Shown: piece by piece, positions 26,136 through 34,290 of the stretch | Position numbering within the stretch: the first letter of the stretch is position 1 | Layout of the letters: each line of letters starts with the position of its first letter | From: Streptomyces sp. NBC_01788 | Lineage (GTDB): Bacteria > Actinomycetota > Actinomycetes > Streptomycetales > Streptomycetaceae | Direction: 5' to 3' | DNA: 64,000 nt | Assembly: GCF_035917575.1 (NCBI RefSeq) | Contig: NZ_CP109090.1 | Location: 4,092,001-4,156,000 of the forward strand | Translations under genes and position numbers: made by a program | The notes under the pieces: model-generated | What the model was told of the DNA's origin: nothing | Seen by the model: the letters and a program-made list of their open reading frames with translations, nothing else | Database searches by the model: none

Positions 26136-27314
26136 TCACTCCAGGAGGGCGAGGTGGTCGGCGGCGCCCCCGCGCCATTCGATCAGGAAGAGAGTCGCGT
26201 CGTCGCTGGTGCGTCCGCCCCGTTGCTGCTTCAGAGCGTGGGAAAGTGCGCGCACCACCGCGCGTACTCCCTTCTCTGCGTGTTCGATGCGGTTGACCCA
26301 GTCGATGAGTTGCTCCTCGCCGAACTGCTCCTCACCGGCTTCGTGCTCCTCGATCAGGCCGTCGGTGAAGCACAGCACCCGGTCGCCCTGTCGGAGCATC
26401 TGCTCGCTGATCTGCGGCTCTTCACCGCCGAACCCGACCGGCAAGGTGGTCGGGCCTGTCAGTTGCCGCACGACCTGGCGGTTGCGGATCAGCAGCGGTG
26501 CGGGGTGGCCCGCGTTGACCCACTGCAGGTGGCCTGTTGCGATGTTCAGACGCATCATCTGCGCGGTGACGAAGTGCTCGGGCCCGAACTGCTCCGCGAT
26601 GGCCCGGTCCATGAACGCATAGATCCCGGACAGGCCGATGTCGGCACGTCGGGCGTGCCGGTAGGCCCCGACGGCGACGGTCGCCATCGTGGCGGCGTCC
26701 AGGCCGTGGCCCATCGCATCGACGATGGCCAGGTGCAGGATGTCCTCGTTGAGGGCGTAGTCGAAGCTGTCGCCTGCGACGCTGTAGGCGGGCTCAAGGA
26801 TGCCGGCCACCTCTGCCTGGGGGACGGACATTGCCAGCGGCGGCAGCAGGGACCACTGGATCTCCGCGGCCACGCTCATCGGTTCGCGGCGCCGGGCGAG
26901 GAAGTACTTGTCCGTGTAGCTGTGCTTGGTGACCAGCATGTCGGCGACCAGACCGGCGAGCCTGCGCAGGAGCCGCCGGTCGTCGTCATCGACGGTGTTG
27001 AGAGTGAGGCCCATCACTCCCACCAGGTCGCTGCCGTCCAGCAACGGCAGGTACATCCGGACGCCGTCGGACTGCGGCACCTCGACAGTGGTCGCCTGGA
27101 GGAAGGCCGTGCCGGCGGGAGAGTCACCGATCGGCTCAGGATCGCCGACCATCAGCCGCCGACCCGGCAGCGGCACCAGCACCAGTTGGCCGTAGTCCTG
27201 CAGGAGGATCGAGACGTCGCGGCCACCGACCCTGGCCACTTCTTCCGCGATCAGCGGGGCGATCAGCTGCGGCGGTGTCGTTTCGGGTGATCGACGATGC
27301 CGGGCCGAACTCAC
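26136..27314 (-). CDS. PP2C-family (SpoIIE-type) protein phosphatase with chimeric 5' end
   Basis: About 392 aa. A GAF-like N-terminal sensor region (RDVSILLQDYGQLVLVPLPG ... DLVGVMGLTLNTVDDDD) is followed by a SpoIIE-type phosphatase domain, with metal-site segments GDSFDYAL and VDAMGHGLDAATM and, near the end, CFTDGLIEEH and TSDDATLFLIEW. Such proteins dephosphorylate anti-sigma antagonists. The first recognisable family residues begin about 27281. Everything upstream is antisense to a duplicated DUF5994 5' region (27272-27486), so the native start and roughly 30 residues seem to have been replaced. GTG at 27314 is only the most likely surviving start. Confidence 0.78.
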   Translation of the reverse strand: MSSARHRRSPETTPPQLIAPLIAEEVARVGGRDVSILLQDYGQLVLVPLPGRRLMVGDPEPIGDSPAGTAFLQATTVEVPQSDGVRMYLPLLDGSDLVGVMGLTLNTVDDDDRRLLRRLAGLVADMLVTKHSYTDKYFLARRREPMSVAAEIQWSLLPPLAMSVPQAEVAGILEPAYSVAGDSFDYALNEDILHLAIVDAMGHGLDAATMATVAVGAYRHARRADIGLSGIYAFMDRAIAEQFGPEHFVTAQMMRLNIATGHLQWVNAGHPAPLLIRNRQVVRQLTGPTTLPVGFGGEEPQISEQMLRQGDRVLCFTDGLIEEHEAGEEQFGEEQLIDWVNRIEHAEKGVRAVVRALSHALKQQRGGRTSDDATLFLIEWRGGAADHLALLE

Positions 27315-27337
27315 GAGCCCGGGGACAGGTCCGCGCC

Positions 27338-27486
27338 ATGGCCGTGACCATCGACCGGGTACGACATCGGGTAGGCGCGCGTCGTCGCTGCCGGCTCGCC
27401 TGTGCCTGACGCCCGCGACGGGCGGGCTGGACGGCATGTGGCGGCCTCGCTCCCGTTCCCTCACCCGTGAGCTGCCACCCCTTGCG
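27338..27486 (+). pseudogene. DUF5994 N-terminal fragment (copy 4)
   Basis: This stretch, with its upstream 65 bp, is a diverged copy of 21228-21440. It begins MAVTIDR like copy 1, but two extra bases after GACCG shift the frame so that the ATG frame ends at a TGA about 70 bases on. The shifted frame still reads LTPATGGLDGMWRPRSRSLTRELPP before similarity ends. Confidence 0.78.
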
Positions 27487-28000
27487 CCTGCGCCCGCACA
27501 CCGTCGAACTGCCCGCGCACACCGCCGTGGGGCCGGGTACGGGCCCCGCCGTGCCGGACGCGGCCCCGTCCCGCGGCGGCGCGCGGCACAGCCGGAGACG
27601 AACGGGGGGCATCACCCGGCACCGGAGCCACCAACTCCTCCACAGCCGCACCGCCCCCACACCTGGGCCGAGCCCTGCGGTCCCTCCCCATCGTCATCAC
27701 CGCCGTGCCCTTCCGCGTATAGCGCTCCTGCGCGCACCCGGAAATCCCTTACGTGTCTCAGCAGCTCGTCAAGAGGTGCCGGCTGTTACCAATCCCGCCA
27801 CGCCAACTGGTCGGCCGGCCAACCAAGTGGAAAGAGGCTCACGGACTTGTGCCCCTCGATGAGTGGTGCCTGCTGGTGAGTTGTGCTCGGCATGGTGCAG
27901 CCGATGGCGGGTGATCCGTTGGTCCTCCTGGCAGAGCGACGCCACGCCATCGCATTTCTTTCCGCACCTATACGCGTCTTTGTGTGTGGATACGAGTAAC
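27487..28000. other. Non-coding or decayed stretch
   Basis: About 500 bp between the DUF5994 fragment and the leader of the secreted DUF3494 gene. Open frames exist on both strands but have no recognisable family and no ribosome binding site. The last 100 bp is comparatively AT-rich and probably carries the promoter of the next gene. Confidence 0.5.
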
Positions 28001-28136
28001 TTACGTTGGCGAGTGACGGTTCATCACGAATCCGTGAGATGCCGTCGTGAGTTCAGCGGCCTGTCACCTGACCGAACTGCATTGGACGCTAGGACGTCCG
28101 GCGACTGCGTCAATGCTGACGAGAAAGGACTCGTCC

Positions 28137-29375
28137 ATGGCAATGGATACCCTCCCGTCCGACCCTCCGGGAAAACGACGAAAATTGAGATTCAGAGCGA
28201 CTGTCGTCATGCTGCCCGCGGTCGCGCTGCTGATGTCGATTACTTTGATCTCGAACCTCGCGAGCGCAGCCGAGGCCCCGGTGGGACTGGGAACCGCCAC
28301 GAGTTACGCGGTCCTGGCCGGTTCAGGGGTCACGAACACGGGTCCCACAGTCGTCAACGGCGACCTGGGAGTCAGCCCTGGGTCTTCGGTGACGGGCTTC
28401 CCGCCCGGAATCGTGAACGGAGTGCAGCACGTCGCCGATGCTGCCGCCGCTCAGGCCCAGTCCGACCTGACCACTGCTTACAACGACGCGGCCGGCAGAG
28501 CCCCGACCACCAACCTGACCTCCCCGGGCGACATCGGCGGACTCACGCTGACCCCGGGCGTCTACAAAGCTTCGTCGTCGCTGAATCTCACCGGGACGGT
28601 CACCCTTGACGCCCAGGGTGATCCCAACGCCGTCTTCATCTTCCAGATCGGCTCCACTCTGATCACGGCTCCGGGGAGCAACGTCCTGCTCGTCAACGGA
28701 GCACAGGCCTGCAACGTGTTCTGGCAGGTGGGCAGTTCCGCCACCCTGGACACCAATTCCTTCTTCAAGGGCAACATCCTGGCCCTGACATCCATCACGG
28801 TGAATACCAACGCCGCGGTCGAGGGCCGGGTGCTGGCACGCAATGGTGCGGTCACGCTGGACAGTAACGTGATCACGAGGGCGGTCTGCATGACAGGGCC
28901 GCCCGGGCCTCCCGGACCGACGGGGCCCACTGGGCCTGCTGGGCCGTCCGGGCCTGCCGGACCGACGGGGCCTGCTGGGCCGTCCGGGCCTGCCGGACCG
29001 ACGGGGCCTGCTGGGCCGTCCGGGCCTGCCGGACCGACGGGGCCTGCTGGGCCGTCCGGGCCTGCCGGACCGACGGGGCCTGCCGGGCCGACGGGGCCTG
29101 CCGGGCCGTCCGGGCCTCCTGGACCGTCCGGCCACGGTCACAAGGGCCACGGTCACAAGGGCCACGGTCACAAGGGCCACGGTCACAAGGGTCACGGTCA
29201 CAAGGGCCACGGCTACGAGGGTCACGGTCACAAGGGCCACGGTCACAAGGGCCACGGCTACGAGGGTCACGGTCACAAGGGCCACGGTCACAAGGGCCAC
29301 GGCTACGAGGGTCACGGTCACAAGGGCCACGGACACAAGAGCAAGGATGGCGAGGGCAAGGGCCACGAGAGTTAG
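28137..29375 (+). CDS. Secreted DUF3494 (ice-binding-like) protein with collagen-like and His-rich repeat tail
   Basis: A 412-aa exported protein. A basic N-terminus (KRRKLRFR) and hydrophobic stretch ending LASAAEA form a signal peptide. Residues about 47-250 match the DUF3494 beta-solenoid domain of ice-binding-like adhesins ([67 protein letters not shown]). Residues about 254-331 are about 26 uninterrupted Gly-Pro-X triplets. The final about 80 residues are pentapeptides GHGHK and GHGYE in higher-order 15-residue units, ending in a charged tail. ATG at 28137 has AAAGGA seven bases upstream. DUF3494 occurs in both ice-binding and non-ice surface proteins; a cell-surface or matrix role with metal binding by the His tail is inferred. 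Confidence 0.85.
   Translation: MAMDTLPSDPPGKRRKLRFRATVVMLPAVALLMSITLISNLASAAEAPVGLGTATSYAVLAGSGVTNTGPTVVNGDLGVSPGSSVTGFPPGIVNGVQHVADAAAAQAQSDLTTAYNDAAGRAPTTNLTSPGDIGGLTLTPGVYKASSSLNLTGTVTLDAQGDPNAVFIFQIGSTLITAPGSNVLLVNGAQACNVFWQVGSSATLDTNSFFKGNILALTSITVNTNAAVEGRVLARNGAVTLDSNVITRAVCMTGPPGPPGPTGPTGPAGPSGPAGPTGPAGPSGPAGPTGPAGPSGPAGPTGPAGPSGPAGPTGPAGPTGPAGPSGPPGPSGHGHKGHGHKGHGHKGHGHKGHGHKGHGYEGHGHKGHGHKGHGYEGHGHKGHGHKGHGYEGHGHKGHGHKSKDGEGKGHES
28893..29130 (+). repeat. Collagen-like Gly-Pro-X coding repeats (36-bp higher-order unit)
   Basis: Triplets GPA, GPS, GPT and GPP repeat without interruption. Most follow a 12-residue unit ([12 protein letters not shown], 36 bp) that is almost identical at DNA level, implying recent expansion by slippage or recombination. 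Confidence 0.9.
29131..29340 (+). repeat. His-rich pentapeptide coding repeats
   Basis: Fifteen-base units encode GHGHK, with every third unit late in the array encoding GHGYE, forming a 45-bp super-repeat. The tail contains about 30 histidines. Confidence 0.9.
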
Positions 29376-29399
29376 TTGGACGAGTCCTTCCGAACACGT

Positions 29400-29618
29400 T
29401 TAGTGGTCGTGGGCGGTCAGTGAGCAACTGACCGCCTGGCCGGTCCGCACTGCCAGATCGCTGCGGCCGCACCTGCGAGGACCGCGCCGCGCGACGCGCA
29501 CGGCGACACCTTTGCAGGTGCGGCCGCGGTGTGATTCCAGGTGAAACTGACTCTTCGGGGTGCCGTTCACCGACTCGATCAGTCGGCGGACCTTCTTGAG
29601 AATCGGCTCTCCGGGGCG
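29400..29618 (-). pseudogene. IS982-type transposase C-terminal remnant
   Basis: On the reverse strand a frame ending TAA at 29400-29402 reads GEPILKKVRRLIESVNGT, then HLESHRGRT-KGVAVRVA, and closes TGQAVSCSLTAHDH. This is the C-terminus of an IS982-like DDE transposase (typical end: SLTAYDH). The middle is scrambled around a 14-bp inverted repeat and the frame is blocked upstream by a TGA. No catalytic residues remain. Confidence 0.7.
29412..29436 (+). terminator. 10-bp stem hairpin after DUF3494 gene
   Basis: GGCGGTCAGT pairs perfectly with ACTGACCGCC around GAGCA, 36 bases after the stop. It lies within the IS982-type transposase remnant read on the other strand, so it may be a co-opted structure. 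Confidence 0.6.
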
Positions 29619-29637
29619 GGGACCTCACACTTCTCTG

Positions 29638-29683
29638 CTGCGGACGACCTTCACGGAAAGGGCGACGGCCAGGAGGCCGATCA
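29638..29683 (-). pseudogene. Slipin 5' fragment
   Basis: On the reverse strand the sequence reads IGLLAVALSVKVVR, matching the N-terminal membrane helix of the slipin at 25380 (GLLAVLTLALSVKVVK) at both DNA and protein level. It is joined directly to the end of the small membrane-protein gene, marking a rearrangement junction. Confidence 0.6.
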
Positions 29684-29776
29684 CAACAAAGCGTGCTCGA
29701 TGTTGAGCCGGTGGATCACGAATGCCGCCGCCGCGATGAGGACCAGGAAGGCGGCGGTCGTCAGGAAGGTGTTCAT
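29681..29776 (-). CDS. Small membrane protein behind DUF5994, truncated at a junction
   Basis: A 31-aa frame from ATG at 29776. Almost all of it is a membrane helix (TTAAFLVLIAAAAFVIH) followed by RLNIEHALL. It resembles the N-terminus of the protein at 21837 (VVLIHRLNDQHDE), so the usual charged tail seems to have been lost where slipin-like sequence begins. It starts ten bases after the stop of the DUF5994 gene on the same strand. It may still be expressed. Confidence 0.5.
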   Translation of the reverse strand: MNTFLTTAAFLVLIAAAAFVIHRLNIEHALL

Positions 29777-29786
29777 GGCGGCCGTC

Positions 29787-30374
29787 TCACATGCCGATGA
29801 TCAGGCGGCTGACGCCGCAGGCCTGTGCCGGTACGGCCGCAGAGGTCGAGGAGGCGCCGCCCTCGTACTCCCATGCCTCGTCGGGATCGAGTGGCCGGTC
29901 GGCCGCGGAGACGGCGTGCCGGGCCTTGTCCGCGGTGATGAGCGCGCTCGCGGTCAGCGGCGGCCCGGCGTAGTCGGACGCGACCGCCATCAGGCGGGCC
30001 GCCGACGCCGCCCCGGTCTCGGGTGGGATGACCAGCAGGTCCCAGCGGCCGGTGCCGTAGGAGAGCAGCAGCAGCTTGTGCGGGTCGATTTCGGGGGTGA
30101 ACCAGCCGACCTTGACGATGTGGCCGCGCACGGGAACCTTGTGCGGGATGACCGGCCAGTACTTCGGGTTGACGGCGATGCGGGTGATGCGGCCCCACAA
30201 GGGGTCCAGCACATCGGTCAGCGCGGGCAGCTCGCTCAGCAGATCCCGGGAGCGGGGCCACCAGGCACCGTCCAGGAGGCCGCGGGAGGTGCCGTCGGTC
30301 TTCAGCGCGAGACGCGCGGCAGGGGCTGCGACGGGCTCATGGTGTGGCAGGGGTTGGTGCAAGGTCGCCGACAT
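29787..30374 (-). CDS. DUF5994 family protein (copy 5, full length)
   Basis: A 195-aa protein showing the complete DUF5994 pattern: LLDGAWWPRSRDLLSELPAL, LWGRITRIAVNPKYWPVIP, GWFTPEIDPHKLLLLSYGTG and GRWDLLVIPPETG-ASAARLMA. It is the best-preserved member in the window and a good reference for the fragments. ATG at 30374. It is followed by the small membrane-protein gene at 29776. The function of the family is not known; the conserved Trp and Pro residues suggest a compact binding fold. Confidence 0.85.
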   Translation of the reverse strand: MSATLHQPLPHHEPVAAPAARLALKTDGTSRGLLDGAWWPRSRDLLSELPALTDVLDPLWGRITRIAVNPKYWPVIPHKVPVRGHIVKVGWFTPEIDPHKLLLLSYGTGRWDLLVIPPETGAASAARLMAVASDYAGPPLTASALITADKARHAVSAADRPLDPDEAWEYEGGASSTSAAVPAQACGVSRLIIGM

Positions 30375-30788
30375 GATGCGGACCCGTCTCCGGGCCGCCT
30401 TTGCGACGACCCGAGTTTCATCCTTCGCCGAGAACGACCCGGCGTGGAGACCGGTGTGCGAAATGCCCTCGGCACATTCCACCGTACTCCGCACACGCCA
30501 GGGTGGCTGTGGGGACGACTCCGTCTTCGGCGAAGCGGCTGTCGATACCGGCGGGATGCGCTACGGGTGCCGGGACACGTTGTATGCCGGCCCGGACCGG
30601 TCTCACGGATGATGGCCCGCGTGCCCTGGCTGCCCCACCAATTCGTGCCGGTGCGGGCCAGATGTGGCGTGAGCCATGTTGTGCAGGGCTGTAGGCCTTT
30701 CCCGGCTGTCGAGTCGCCGAGCCGTCCAGTCGCCGGGCGGCACCCGCAGCGCCCGTAGCCGACGCCGTGTCACCCGGGTGGGCCGTCC
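30375..30788. other. Intergenic region, no gene recognised
   Basis: About 410 bp between divergent genes. Short frames are present on both strands but none has family similarity or a ribosome binding site. It presumably holds promoters of both neighbours. Confidence 0.5.
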
Positions 30789-31874
30789 GTGCAGGACAGC
30801 ACGTCCGGGGTGTGGTCGTCTGGAGGCGTGCAGGCCCCCGCTCCGCTGCTGCCCGAGCCCGTCCGGCGTCTCGCCGCCTGGTGCGCCGCTGTTCTGCTGG
30901 TGTCCGGGGTGGTGTGGATCGGGGCCGAGCTGTGCGTGCTCTTCCGGACCGCGGTGATCCCGGTGCTGCTGGCGCTGCTCGGCACGGCGCTGCTGCGGCC
31001 GCTCTTCCGGCGGCTCGCGGGCACGGGGATGAACCGGTCGCTCGCCGCCGGGATCACCTGCGCGGCGGTCGTCGTGTTCGTCGGCGGGGTGGTGTACATC
31101 GTGGTCGCCGCCCTGATCGACAGCGGGGACCAGATCGTCGCCTCGCTCAGGAAGGCCGCGCAGTGGCTCGCCACCCACTTCGGGGCGGCCGGGACCTCGC
31201 TGGACGACCTCGCCTCCAACGGCAGACGGCTGCTGGAGAAGTTCGCCGGGACGGCCGCCTCCAACGTCATCAGCGGGGTCAGCCTGGTCGGCGAGTCGAT
31301 CGCCATGGCCGTACTGGCCCTGCTGCTCGTGTTCTTCTTCCTGCGCGACTCGCACAAGGCCGCCGCCGTTCTGCGCACGCTCGCCCCGCGCGGCGGCGGC
31401 GACACCGCGGAGGCCACGGCCCGGCGGGCCTTCGCGGCCGTGGAGGGCTTCATGCGTGGCACGACGCTCATCGCGCTGATCGACGCCACGTGCATCACCG
31501 TCGGCCTGCTCCTGCTGAGGGTGCCCGGCGCGCTCGGGCTCGGCGCGCTGGTCTTCGTCGGCGGCTACCTCCCCTATCTGGGCGCCTTCCTCTCCGGCAC
31601 GGTGTCCGTGCTGGTCGCCCTCGCCGACCGCGGCCTCGTCGTCGGACTGTGGGCGTTCGGGGTGGTGCTGGCGGTCCAGGTGCTGGAGGGGCACGTGCTC
31701 CAGCCGGTGATCCAGAGCCGGACCATGCAGATGCATCCGGCCGCGGTGCTGCTGGCGATCACCGGGGGCGCGTCGGTCGCCGGGATCGTGGGGATGCTGC
31801 TTGCGGTGCCGCTGACGGCGGCGGCCTTCGGGACCGCGCACGAACTGCGGGAACGGTACGCGGCCGCGTCGTAG
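30789..31874 (+). CDS. AI-2E family transporter (UPF0118 membrane protein)
   Basis: A 361-aa integral membrane protein of the AI-2E exporter family. It has eight hydrophobic segments, with the family pattern visible as VLLALLGTALLRPLFRRL near the start, a central amphipathic region (DQIVASLRKAAQWLATHFG), and the conserved C-terminal motifs GYLPYLGAFLSGTVSVLVAL and EGHVLQPVIQSRTMQMHPAAVLLAI. Members include TqsA and Na+/H+ antiporter-like proteins, so the substrate is open. GTG at 30789 is chosen; a later GTG at 30828 would start just before the first helix. Confidence 0.82.
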   Translation: MQDSTSGVWSSGGVQAPAPLLPEPVRRLAAWCAAVLLVSGVVWIGAELCVLFRTAVIPVLLALLGTALLRPLFRRLAGTGMNRSLAAGITCAAVVVFVGGVVYIVVAALIDSGDQIVASLRKAAQWLATHFGAAGTSLDDLASNGRRLLEKFAGTAASNVISGVSLVGESIAMAVLALLLVFFFLRDSHKAAAVLRTLAPRGGGDTAEATARRAFAAVEGFMRGTTLIALIDATCITVGLLLLRVPGALGLGALVFVGGYLPYLGAFLSGTVSVLVALADRGLVVGLWAFGVVLAVQVLEGHVLQPVIQSRTMQMHPAAVLLAITGGASVAGIVGMLLAVPLTAAAFGTAHELRERYAAAS

Positions 31875-31910
31875 GGCTCACCCGGGGAGCGGCTCACCCC
31901 GGAGAGCGGC

Positions 31911-34097
31911 TCACCCGGCCGCCGAGGGCTCGTACAGCTCGAACCAGATGCTCTTGCCCTTGCCGCGCGGCACGACGCCCCAGGCGTCCGCGAGCAGTTC
32001 GATCAGCACCAGTCCGCGCCCGGAGGAGGCGAGCTCGCCTGGCCGGCGCTTGTGCGGCAGGTCGTCGCCGGCGTCGGTGACCTCCACCCGCAGGCGCCGC
32101 TCCCCCTTCTCCCCGCTGACCTCGGCCAGCACCAGCGCGTCGGCGTCGGTGTGCAGCAGGACGTTGGCGAGGGTCTCCGACAGCAGCAGCACCGCCGAGT
32201 CCACCTGCTCCTCGTCCGGCCAGTCGTGCAGCAGCTCCCGCAGTTGCCTGCGGGCCACGGAGATCCGCTCGGGCTCGGCCTGGGCGACCGTCATCAGGGT
32301 GTGCCGCAGTCTGGGGCGGGCCGCCCGGCCGTCGCGGTGCCGGCCGAGCAGCAGCACGGCGATGTCGTCCTCGCGGCGGTCGGCCAGGGGGCCGGTGGTG
32401 TGGTGCGAGGAGGGCCCGTGCACGGCCTGTACCAGCGCGTCGGCGAGTTCCTCGGTGTCGCCGCCGTGCCGCTCCAGGATCGTGCGGATCCGCTGCCAGC
32501 CGGTGTCCAGGTCGTGGCCGCCGGTCTCGATCAGGCCGTCCGTGCAGATCATCATCGTCTCGCCCGGCTCCAGCGTGAACCGGGTCGTCGGGTAGTCGGA
32601 GTCCGGGTCGATGCCGAGCGGCAGCCCGCCCGCCGTCAGCCGTTGCAGCACGGTGCCGTCCGCCATCCGGATCACCGGGTCCGGGTGCCCCGCGCGGGCC
32701 ACCTCCAGGACCCCGGTACGCGGGTCGACCTCGGCGTACAGGCAGGTCGCGAAGCGCAGGTCGGGCACCTCGTCGTCACCGCCGTCACCACCGTCACCGC
32801 CGTGACCGTCGTCTCCGCCGCCGTCGCCGGCGGAGAGCACGCCGTGCAGGAAGCGGGAGGCGCGCGAGAGCACCGCGTCCGGGCGGTGCCCCTCGGAGGC
32901 GTAGGCGCGCAGGGCGATGCGCAACTGGCCCATCAGCCCCGCGGCGCGTACGTCGTGGCCCTGGACGTCGCCCATGACCAGGGCGAAGCGCCCCGATCCG
33001 GTGGACGTGCGGGACCGTGAGGTGGCGCCGGGCAGCGGGATCATGTCGTACCAGTCGCCGCCGACCTGGAGGCCGCCGCCGGTGGGGACGTAGCGGGCGG
33101 CTATGTCCATGCCGGGGACCTCGGGGCCCAGCGTGGGCATCATCGCGCGCTGCAGGCCCTCGCTCAGCTCCCGCTCGCTCTCGGCGGTCCCGGCCCGGGA
33201 CAGGGCCTGGGCGAGCATGCGGGCCACCGTGGTCAGCACCGAGCGCTCGTCGGGGGTGAAGGCCACCGGGTAGGTGAAGGCGGCCAGCCAGGCGCCCATC
33301 GTGCGGCCGGCGACGGTCAGCGGCAGGAACGCCCAGGAGTGGCGGTGGAAGCGTTCGGCGAGCGGCCAGGTGAGCGGATAGCGGGCCTGGTACTGCCCCG
33401 GGGAGGAGAGGTAGACGGCCCGCCCCCTGCGGACCACCTCGGCGGCCGGGTAGTCCGTCTCCAGCGCCATGTTCAGGAACGGAGCCTCGTCGCCGGGCCG
33501 CTGCCCGTGGTGGCCGATGATCGTCAGGCGGTCGCCCTGGACGCCGAAGACCGCCAGGCCGTCCGGCGAGAACCCCGGCATCGACAGGCCCGCCGCCACC
33601 CGCAGCACCTCGGCCGTGGAGCGGGCCTCGGCCAGCGCCCGGCCGGCGTCGAGCAGGAAGGCCTCCCGGGAGCGCCGCCAGTCGCCGGTGACCGCGCGTC
33701 GCCCCGCGGGGGAGCCGGGTGTCGGCTCGGCGACCTCCTGAAGGGTGCCGATCAGCTTGTACGCCCTCTTGCGGGCGTCGAAGGCCGGTTTGGAGCGGCT
33801 GCGCACGACGCGGATGATCCGGTTGTGCTCGTCCATGATGCGGATGCGTACCTCGGCGAGGCTGTCCTCGGCGGCGGCGAGCTGCACGACGCCGGTGATC
33901 TCGTTCCAGTCGACGGGATGGAGGCGTGCGCGCACCTGGGCTTCCGTGAGCGTGGTCTTCTCGGGAGGCAGCCCGAGCAGCCGGGCCGCCTCGGCGTCGA
34001 CCGAGACCAGGTCCGTGGCCGTGTCCCAGTGCCACATCCCGGTCGCGAGGGAGGCGAGTACGTCCCCCACGGCGGGCAGGCGCTCACCAGTGCGCAT
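31911..34097 (-). CDS. PAS-GAF-PP2C phosphatase fused to anti-sigma-type HATPase (RsbU-RsbW-like)
   Basis: A 728-aa multidomain signalling protein. PAS domain (about 1-110, LGLPPEK...HPVDWNEI), GAF domain (about 150-300), SpoIIE/PP2C phosphatase (about 325-560, with GGDWYDMIPL, VMGDVQGHDVRAAGLM, CTDGLIET and REDDIAVLLL) and a C-terminal HATPase_c serine kinase (about 590-728, LLSETLANVLLHTDADA and SSGRGLVLIELLADAWG). Both a phosphatase and an anti-sigma kinase occur in one chain, so it can set the phosphorylation state of an anti-sigma antagonist. A Gly/Asp-rich insert (GDGGGDDGHGGDGGDGGDD) interrupts the phosphatase domain. ATG at 34097 begins at the PAS region; sequence upstream is intergenic. 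Confidence 0.88.
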   Translation of the reverse strand: MRTGERLPAVGDVLASLATGMWHWDTATDLVSVDAEAARLLGLPPEKTTLTEAQVRARLHPVDWNEITGVVQLAAAEDSLAEVRIRIMDEHNRIIRVVRSRSKPAFDARKRAYKLIGTLQEVAEPTPGSPAGRRAVTGDWRRSREAFLLDAGRALAEARSTAEVLRVAAGLSMPGFSPDGLAVFGVQGDRLTIIGHHGQRPGDEAPFLNMALETDYPAAEVVRRGRAVYLSSPGQYQARYPLTWPLAERFHRHSWAFLPLTVAGRTMGAWLAAFTYPVAFTPDERSVLTTVARMLAQALSRAGTAESERELSEGLQRAMMPTLGPEVPGMDIAARYVPTGGGLQVGGDWYDMIPLPGATSRSRTSTGSGRFALVMGDVQGHDVRAAGLMGQLRIALRAYASEGHRPDAVLSRASRFLHGVLSAGDGGGDDGHGGDGGDGGDDEVPDLRFATCLYAEVDPRTGVLEVARAGHPDPVIRMADGTVLQRLTAGGLPLGIDPDSDYPTTRFTLEPGETMMICTDGLIETGGHDLDTGWQRIRTILERHGGDTEELADALVQAVHGPSSHHTTGPLADRREDDIAVLLLGRHRDGRAARPRLRHTLMTVAQAEPERISVARRQLRELLHDWPDEEQVDSAVLLLSETLANVLLHTDADALVLAEVSGEKGERRLRVEVTDAGDDLPHKRRPGELASSGRGLVLIELLADAWGVVPRGKGKSIWFELYEPSAAG

Positions 34098-34290
34098 TGC
34101 CCCACTGTAAGAAGAGACGATCGGACACTGCCACCGATGGCGTACGGCCGCAGGGTCCCGGAACTGCCCGGGACCGGACGGGGGCCGCTCCTTATTGTGG
34201 GGAGCCGATCTTGAGCCGCCCGGTACGCTTGGTAGGTCCGGGCCATGCCCGCCCGGTGATCCCCGATCCGCGAAGACTGGATGAACGACG

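Noticed and set aside
27461..27862. Open frames on both strands after the DUF5994 fragment
   Set aside because: They are Pro/Arg-rich without domain similarity or ribosome binding site; I treat the stretch as non-coding or decayed.
28323..29366. Minus-strand frame with Val/Leu/Thr-rich repeats
   Set aside because: It is the complement of the collagen and His repeat region; the + strand gene has a signal peptide, ribosome binding site and known domain.
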